From the NCBI RefSeq assembly GCF_000003605.2, contig NW_003156751.1:139376-178360 (forward strand): a stretch of DNA of 38,985 nt, in the 5' to 3' direction. Within the stretch, counting starts at the first letter, position 1; each line of letters opens with the position of its first letter. Position numbers and translations under genes: made by a program. The notes below the pieces were generated by a model, which had not been told where the DNA came from, did no database searches, and saw only the letters and a list, made by a program, of their open reading frames with translations. Below, one piece after another: positions 1 to 8,900 of this stretch. The stretch comes from Saccoglossus kowalevskii. Lineage: Eukaryota; Hemichordata; Enteropneusta; Harrimaniidae.

Positions 1-683
1 AGGAAACATATTTACCACTGTAAAATGAATGATATAAAACCCAACTTCAAGGGTATTCTAACGTACATGAAAAGAGTCTACCAGTGTGAAAATTGGATAT
101 CAAATCATAACAATAAAATGATACAGCACTTAAAAAAGTGGTCCCCTTTAATACCATATATGGAATAAAGGGGCAAATGGTATGAACTAGAACAGATAGA
201 AGGTTCTGGGTTTGAGCAATAAACAATTCCTCTTCTGAAGCTTTGAGAAATGTCACTTTGAAAAACTTTGAGTTATACAGGAATGTAAGCATAACCACTT
301 TATTCACAGATATGTAAATTTTTATGAGTACCCAATAAAAAAATATATTAAAATACAAAAAAAACTCCAGAAGCTTTAGAAAAAAGATAGCAAAACTTTG
401 TTATTCTTATTGAGACTGCCCTACTATTATAATCATTATACCGTCAAATTAGTATTTGTCTAAATTTTCAAAAATAGTTTTTTTATCACTTTCTCATCAG
501 TTCAGTAAAACAAAATCGATGCACATCTTGCAACTGTTGGTTTGTTGTACAGTGAAATGTGCCATTACCATATAGGTAATTTATACATGTGTAAAATGAA
601 TACATTAGTCGACGTATGAAAATGTATGTAGGGTTAACACGTATCCATGAATATGTGTTGTATGAATTAAAGACAAAATTTGA

Positions 684-870
684 TTATGATCAATCTGGCA
701 CTAAATTTGGTTAATCCCGAACCAATGTGTCCAACCCTTTACCAAATTTGGTCATTCCTAGTACATTGTGATGAATCAAATACAAAATGTATCTCGTCCT
801 AGACCATATTTGGTCAATTCTAGACTAATGTGATCAATCATATACCTAGTTTGTAATGTGAACAATCTTT
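684..870. repeat. Degenerate ~31-bp tandem repeat
   Basis: The motif AAATTTGGT(C/T)AATCCTAG and the motif AATGTGATCAATC recur in alternation at roughly 31-62 base spacing, for example near 713, 744 and 806. Copies are diverged, so the array is old. There is no coding potential. Confidence 0.5.
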
Positions 871-1027
871 TACCTGATACCCGTCTGTCATTTCATTTAG
901 CATGCCTAATTTGTATGAAAACACAATAAGCTGTGCCATCTATAAACTATGGTACAAATATATCTATCTACATTAGGTGAAAAAGATGTGATGCAAGTTT
1001 TACTTATTATTAGTAAAGTAACTGAAA

Positions 1028-1059
<32 letters not shown>

Positions 1060-1060
1060 C
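1028..1060. repeat. (GT)n(AT)n microsatellite
   Basis: A GT run passes directly into an AT run. A similar TA run lies at 37489-37505. Confidence 0.9.
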
Positions 1061-2891
1061 TTCCTCATCTATTATCTGAGATGGCTGGTTTGTGAATATT
1101 AGATGTAGTTTTAATAAATTACTTTTTTCCATTATTTCAATGGTCCTGATGTAAATGTTGGTTTTCGTTCATTCCTAACAGAAATTATTTTATTCTGAAA
1201 GCACAGGCGACAATATAGCACAGATGGCCAGTATTTATTACTGATGCCCATAAAAGCATTATATTCACATGAATAATACCAGCATAATAAAATTGTAATT
1301 ATAATTGGGGTGTATAGCTGATGTGGCACCAAACCTAACAATGCGTATGAATAAAAAAGCTAACGTATGAAGTGTTTATTACCAACACCATAAAAACCAT
1401 GCAAATAAATGTATGTTTAGGCGAACTGAATAATTCTATTTTAGTTCTAGGTTTACTGATCTAACTGGTGTATTATTATTGCTTTAAATTGTTTACTTGC
1501 TGATTAACTAATTATGAATAATCATATAGTATGTTGCAAAAACCCAGTATATTGCATTTCATATTTTATTTGTTAAAACTTTAGGGGTAACAGGGACGAA
1601 CGAGGCCTGAGATATGGACGACAATAATTTTTTAAAGAATTTCTACATAGTATATTGCATGTGGGAGAGGCAGAAAGTGTTGCAAAAAAGAAATAGCATG
1701 TTCTTATACTTGTTGACGTGTTGAACATACTCTCTCAGAATCTTAAACAGCAAGATAATTAGAAATCAACATAAAGAGTAAATAGCGCATGTGTTCAGCA
1801 TAATACTATAAACAAACAAAGGTATATGTGCACAGTGAACAACACAACATTCATTTTACCATATTTGTAACGGAGCTGTAATTAATTAAACAGAATGACT
1901 ATAAAATTAAAAAGGTTAACATTTATTCTTGAATTGGTTTATGAGTGTACAATATGTAAACAAAATTACAAAGCTTTATAAATCATGTATTCCACCATTA
2001 ACAACTCGCCATATGGATTATAGGCAAAATTTAACATTTCTGTAAAGTATAGATTTTGTTTTCAATCGTAGCGATTATGAAAAGTCTAATGTCGTATGTT
2101 TTTCAAACTTTCAAAAACTCAATCCGTGGTCAATTAAATGTAAATAAACAGACCAATAAAGTAGACTATAAAACCATATCGACTTCTACTGTTTTGACAT
2201 TCTGGCTTAAGGTATATCTAAAAATCTTTTGCTGGAATGATATCATTCAGCATCGAAGACGGTAGGTAGTCCTTTACATAACGTCTATCAATAACTTGTG
2301 TTTATTTTCTAAGTGCTCTAATAACGTATTCATTATTGACCTGCCAACGCACATGGCTGTTTGGTGTTTTCCCTCGTCTATTTCTTATGGAAATAATTTG
2401 CATTGTGGAAAACTAATGTATATTTTTACATTTTGTAACAAGTGTAACTCCGTTTGAAAAAAAGGATGCATACTTTGTGGTACTTTATCATGTCTAGATG
2501 TATTAAAAACTGACATATATAGTGGGATGTTAATGAAGTAATAAGTTTTCATTATGATCTCTCGATTAATTTAGAAAAAACAAATTGACAGATTTAAATT
2601 TAAAAAGTATACATACCGTTGACTAATACTAAAACGACATATTTTGAGACGAAATCTGTTCTAATCCAACTTTTCTAAAACCTCCAAATTAGCTTTAAAT
2701 CATACGAGCAGACCAAAATAGTCCAAATTCATAACCAACACCGTACACATATCTACATTGTACTCGAACATGGTTACTATAATGTATTATATTTTTTGTT
2801 ATGTCCGACTAACCTCGTGATGTTAGTAGAAAATGTTAAATAGAAAACGTGTATCGTTATAACTTGTAACCTGTTTTAATTATTTTACCAG

Positions 2892-2987
2892 ATATGCGAA
2901 AAATAAAAGTAATGAAGATTATTATTTATTGGTTTCTTGTGAATATGATCCTATCGGTCGTAGCTGCACAGGAACGGATGTTCAACG
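2892..2987 (+). CDS. Gene 1 exon: signal peptide
   Basis: An acceptor (TTTTACCAG, ending 2891) lies two bases before ATG 2894, so an upstream non-coding exon is likely. The frame encodes a basic start, MRKIK, then a hydrophobic core ending near SVVAAQ, with likely cleavage after AAQ or just before it. A second Met at residue 7 could also start the peptide. The donor is at 2988, phase 1. Confidence 0.75.
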
Positions 2988-5900
2988 GTACTTATTTTTA
3001 ATATCTTAACATTGGAGAACCCATTTTCACTGTTCAGAGTAGTAACTCCACGTGCGATGTTCTCTACTTATACTCATTTTATATTCATCAATATAACTAA
3101 ATATACTGTTGATAATCATATTAATAATGTTGTGGCAGTATATTATTATCAATATCGTATATCGTCAAGGGAATTTTATTACCCCCGTTTCAAGTTATTT
3201 TCGAAATCCAACACTGTCACATGTCTCAAATCTTCGAAACAAAATCAGTTTAGGCTATATATGTGTATGTCTGTGCTTCCATAGTATCCCCGGTCGATTT
3301 AAACACACCTGTATTAACTGTGTAACTGACACCCCATTTTATACAGGTTCAACCATTGATCGATTATGTCCAGATGATCTCCCTGCTGTGCAGTGTTTTG
3401 TTAATCCATGTGACTATGCTATATGCGAGGCATACCCTGATGCTACTTGCGAACCAAACTACTGTGGTGGATGTTACGCAGAATTCTACGTGGGTTTAGT
3501 GAAAGTATATTGTTTAAGTAAGTATGAAAACGCCAGGTGGTAATTTAATTAACAGTGTTAATTAATATATCATCGTCAACATCAACAAAATCCATGATTT
3601 AAGTTCAATTAAAATGATCAAGCGTAGATGATTTTGCAAAATTATTGAGTGTCTGTGCCAAAAATTTGATACATTTAAACCTTTTAAAATTTGAAAATGC
3701 TGGTTTCCTTAAATTTATGTTTAGAAGTACAACACAAAATTGTACATAGAAATCGTTATCGATAGCTCCAAATACACCAGTCGTTATTTATATAGAGGAG
3801 ATTGACATGTAACTGATTTTCATGAATGTGAATACTGATATATTTATTAGGTTTTTTTTACAAAAATTTTACAACGAATTTTTCAAACCAAGCCAAAACT
3901 GTTTTTGTACAGATTATTTCTTTACAGGTACACGACTGTCTTGAGCGTCAGTGTGCTCTCAGAAAAAATACAATTAATAATACATTATTATCCCAACCTT
4001 GTAAATTTATTCGTGATTTTATTGTTATACCACAGAGCAAATTAAACTCGGCTCATGTCCCAAATTACAAATAACAACCTTGGAAAACATTACCACCAGT
4101 GATCGTGTCGCCGCTAGTAAAAGAAGATGCGTTATTGATTGTGATCATGATGGTGATTGTGATGGAACACAAAAATGCTGTAACAGTAATGATTGTGATA
4201 TGAAATGTACTCCTCCAAACTTAGATTTGGGTAAGCGTCTCATGCTATCATTTTAAACAGGTTCTGTTCTGCTATATCTTATGACAATAGATTAGCGTAT
4301 TGTTTCAAAGTAACCTATTTTTTTAATAAATAAACATTCAAGTTTGGCATATCCACTAGTTGGTTGATTTTCAAATATTTTCCCTTCTAGCCATTTGGGG
4401 ATGTTTCGTAGATGGTCATTGGTGGCCAGTTGGGTCATACCGTCTATGGGACTGCGCACTGTGGTAGGTAATATTCAATTATCAATGCATGACACGATAT
4501 TGCATGCTACACTGTCATTACTAATGGTAAAAATCATGCTCGATCTGATTGACAGAAACTACCGATAAACGACGCTTTCATTGGACACTGACGTAGTTTA
4601 TTTTCATTTTATTATATTACAGTGTCTGCCTTAAAACTGGGTTTGTTTGTTTGACAAATCCTGGACTCATCTGTGGCAAGTATAAGCTATATCATATCAA
4701 CTATATGCAATAGCCAGATTCACTACACAATTCTCATCTTGTGTCACTGATAGTATGTCAATAAAAAAGTGTATACTTTTTATTTTAGACCCACTTACGG
4801 GGCCATGCCCAGGTAATGATGACATCTATACCATCGGAAACAGTCCAGTCTTCTGTGATAATTCGCCTCAGATACAGGGAACGATTCACGTAGATGCATG
4901 TCCGAAAGGTTATTTTTGCAATACTATTGACAAAGGCTACTCCGTATGCTGCCCAGAAGGTAATAGAAGTTACTGCCTAGTTATTGTAGTTCACCTGCAT
5001 ACATAGTAATTCATTTTGTTCAAACTCGCAGTAGACCTGTCGGTAAGTAGTGTTACTATCACATCTAACAGATTAATGTCCGGTCAGTGTCTCGTGGTCT
5101 TCTGCAGAGGTGGCGGCACGACATTTTGCATGAGGCGAGATTTGCTCACCATCCCTCGCGCCCAAGGCGCGCCATTACTAGAGGAAAAGGGGGCATCTGA
5201 AACTCTATTTCCTGCATTTTGAGGGGCAAATTGTGTTAACACAAAGGGTTTCAGCTTGATTTGGGGGCGACGCCCCTGCAACATTTTTTTCGAGGGGGCG
5301 ACCGCTCCCTATGCCACCCCACCCCCATGTGTCACCGCCACTGCTCTGTAATATACCATGTATTTCCTGGTCGGCGAGCAGTATTATTGTCCCATCGCCT
5401 TGTTTGTTGCCTCGTCAGTGAGTAGTGCTGCTACCCCATAACACAGTCTGTGTATTCCGGTTATTGAGTTGCATTTCCAGACCATTGCCCATTCTACTGC
5501 TTGGTTAGTCTATTCGGCTATCATATTGTCGGGCCGTAGTGTTGCAAACTTATACGTTTCTTATTACGCTTGTTAATGCAGGTAAAAGTTGTTTTTACAA
5601 TGGTATGAAAATACCTCATGGAACTGTATTCTTTGATGAATGCGCTTTATGGTAAGTTCGATTCATTTTTAATATAGGAGCATTATAGTTGATGTTTATA
5701 ATACATATGTATACGTCTTAATCTGGTATACGGGTTACTGTGGATGTGAGTAATATATTCTGTCGATCCTATTGTTCTTTCTGCAATTGAATGTCCGAAT
5801 TATGATCACATGTTAAAAAATACATACATAAAAATAAAACTGACCACATCGAGAGTCAACATTTTCTCTGAGCTCCGATGAAACGCATACTATTATTGAT

Positions 5901-8900
5901 ATTGACGTAAGCCATCGTTTACCAGCAAATCCCAAATGCCATTATCGTGAAATTTGTAACAAACTGTACAGCTTCAGGAAACACACCAAAAATACATTCA
6001 CCAGCAGAATGAACATAGATCTGAATGAAAATCTGACACCACAAAAAAGAAGGTTATCCGACAATGCCAACGACAACAAAAATCTTTGTAATTGGAAATT
6101 TGTCAAATTTGTTTTTTGGAAACAATACATTGTAGCAATAAGTTTTTAATTATTTCTGATGATGAACTATGATCATTACCAGTTACATCATCATTATTAT
6201 ATGTATTATTTATACTGTATTCAGATAATTGGTATATGTACTGGTGGAAATAAAGTTAGCTCAAAGTCAAAATTAGTGGCGCGGAGACTCGATTAGTTTA
6301 AACAAACCATACTGCGCTCCACACTACTAACAAATTGTTATTATCTTATGTACATATCTTTTTCTGGTGGAATATATTTCATTCGTTCAGAAACTTAAAC
6401 TTCGTGATTTGTTATTAGTAATTACAATAACTGCCTTCCTGTGCAACTTCGCACTAAATATGCTAAATGCAACATATTATTATTCTCTAGTGAGAATTTA
6501 TTATTTCATTTTTCTTCACCACCACCAGCCAATGTATTGATGGAGCGGTCTTGTGCCACGTGGATGGCCTTCTCTGCAGTAAGTCTTCTTTTTCTTGTAT
6601 TTTCGTGACTAATTCAAGTGTGTAAAGTGGTGTGCATTTAGCTCAGTTAAATGAAAACAAATGCTCGGATCATTTAATATCGTTGATTGATTTAATAATA
6701 GTATAAAATGCCATGACACATTTGTCAGCTTATAAAAAAAAGAGTATTTCTTTGTAACAATGGGGTGCCTAACTGACTTGAAAGTCAGTATTAGAACACA
6801 ATACCATTTTAAATGTTCAATTCTAACTGTTCAGTATTTCTTTAGTATATAGAATCTGGGACAACTGGCGTTGATATTGTGACATCCTGTGTGCGTTTCG
6901 TTTTCTATTATAGCGTCCCCGCCATGTGGATGGTCACGCCCGTATGAAGTCGGTGGCTTAACTCAATGGTGTGCCAGTGGAGACCTGTGGGCAGTCGACA
7001 CGGGCAATTGTCCTATTGGTTATCACTGTACTATGTTACAACATGGTTATGGTGTTTGCTGCCCTTGGCTGTGTAAGTCAGATTCTAGATCTTCTAACAA
7101 TATATGTTACACTTAGTTGTGTACTTTATAGTCGCATTCGATTTATTCAGGACCCTGTGGAGCAGTATAAAGAACATGCAGAGCGTTGAACTTTGTTCTT
7201 ACTGTTAAATATTGTTTTCTCCCGCAAGGAACTCACTCGGATGGCATGGATTAGATCAATTACCCTTTTGTTGATGCAAGCCTGTACTGTCATTTTCAAA
7301 TGGCACTGTCAAATACTATGTTATTGCCTTTTGATCAATTTTACGTTTTTATCGATTGTTAGTTTACGTTATGTTGTCAGTCACGTAATGAGAATTATAT
7401 GTAGGTGACAGGGTGGTATATATTGCCAGCAATGCTTGGGCGCGTTTGGAACGTAGATACAAATATATCACATGTTTGGTCATCTATTGAAACAAATGAG
7501 AAGATATATTACAGATATATTTCGATAGTTTTTCATTTTACTATCACATCCCGGACATTCAACTCCATTTACGTTGGCAATACGTATGTCATATTTAAGT
7601 ATATATCTATTGTGTTCATTTGACATATCTTTTTGATATGCTTGATATGAATGTGTAGCATGCAATGAGTATAATGTATTTTGAACTGAAAACAACGTAA
7701 TAGTTACATCGGTCATTGTGTCTTACTAATGATTTGGGGGGCACAATATAACCTCGATAATTTACTTGTTGTCATTCCCAGTTAAAATGTGTTGGTATCG
7801 TGGTAGATTTTACTGGAATGGAGCGGTAATTATTGTTGACTGTCATATATGGTGAGATATTTGAATATATACTAACTAACTGTAATACTACTTTTTTGAT
7901 CGTCGTTATTGTTCTAACAGTCCGCTAACCTTCAATATCGTACGGTTTTGCATTTACTGAGAAATATTCTCTTTCTTGGTTCAAACCAGTACCCAGTTCA
8001 CTAGTTTCTTTCTCCATCCATTTACTAGGAGAGGACTATTTTTAGAACTAGGTCGTTCTCACGTGACTGAAAATTGCAACGTTCCCATCACTAATTAAAA
8101 ATGATAAATTCGAACCAACGATTTTCAGATTAGCTTTGTTAATTGAATCAACATTAATACGTAATGTAACGTCATTTGTTTGTAGGATATGCCGCCATGG
8201 TTATTGGTCAATTATGTGGTTCTCTATTTGTGGTAAGTGAACTCTGTCATGCCTAATTGCGGTCACCATGACATTTACATATCGTAAAGTTCTGTGTAAT
8301 ATTTGATGCGATAATAGAATAATAATAATACTATTGAGAATGCAACATAGTAGTACAACATCGTGGTGCTTAAATCCCATGGATTAATGTACGGTTGTAT
8401 ATTTTAATTAAAATAAATGTCATTGTAATTACAGATGTCCTAAGACCTTTGCCGTTCCTACTCATGGAGGAGGACGATCAGGAAGCCGTTTTCTGTGGAG
8501 ACATCCCTGAAATAACTGGAGTTAACATGACTATCGTAGACCGTTGTACGGAAGATAAATTTTGTCACCACGTAGATCACAATGTCGCTGTATGTGTACG
8601 TAAAACGTCTGTCATAAACAGTAAGTATAACCAGTAATACAAAATGTAACAAAACGATACATACGCGCCAAGTGTTCTATCTTTATGTCTCAGTATCGAT
8701 TGTTTTCGCATGTTTCATTATACCATAGACCGCTGCCACACTGTTCTCCGTATAACATCTGCCCAGTTTTAATTCTCCAGAAATCTAGATGACCGACAAT
8801 ATCGCCGTGGTATTAAAAAATGTCAGCAAAATATTTTCAATGTAAAACAGTGATAATTGACTAAATATTTCAAGCCCAAATCTTTATAATACATTCATGA

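Larger units (their letters stand above)
1..2891. other. Non-coding 5' flank of gene 1
   Basis: No exon with protein similarity or a convincing splice-bounded frame was found on either strand. The stretch is AT-rich. It holds a degenerate short tandem repeat (about 684-870) and a GT/AT microsatellite (1028-1060). A TATAAAA at 2167-2173 followed by a possible donor near 2210 could belong to a non-coding first exon of gene 1, because the gene 1 start codon lies 2 bases after a strong acceptor; that link is only a guess. Confidence 0.5.

Noticed and set aside
5016-5284. Overlapping frames on both strands around 5016-5284
   Set aside because: They lie within the GC-rich insertion and have no splice support or domain similarity.
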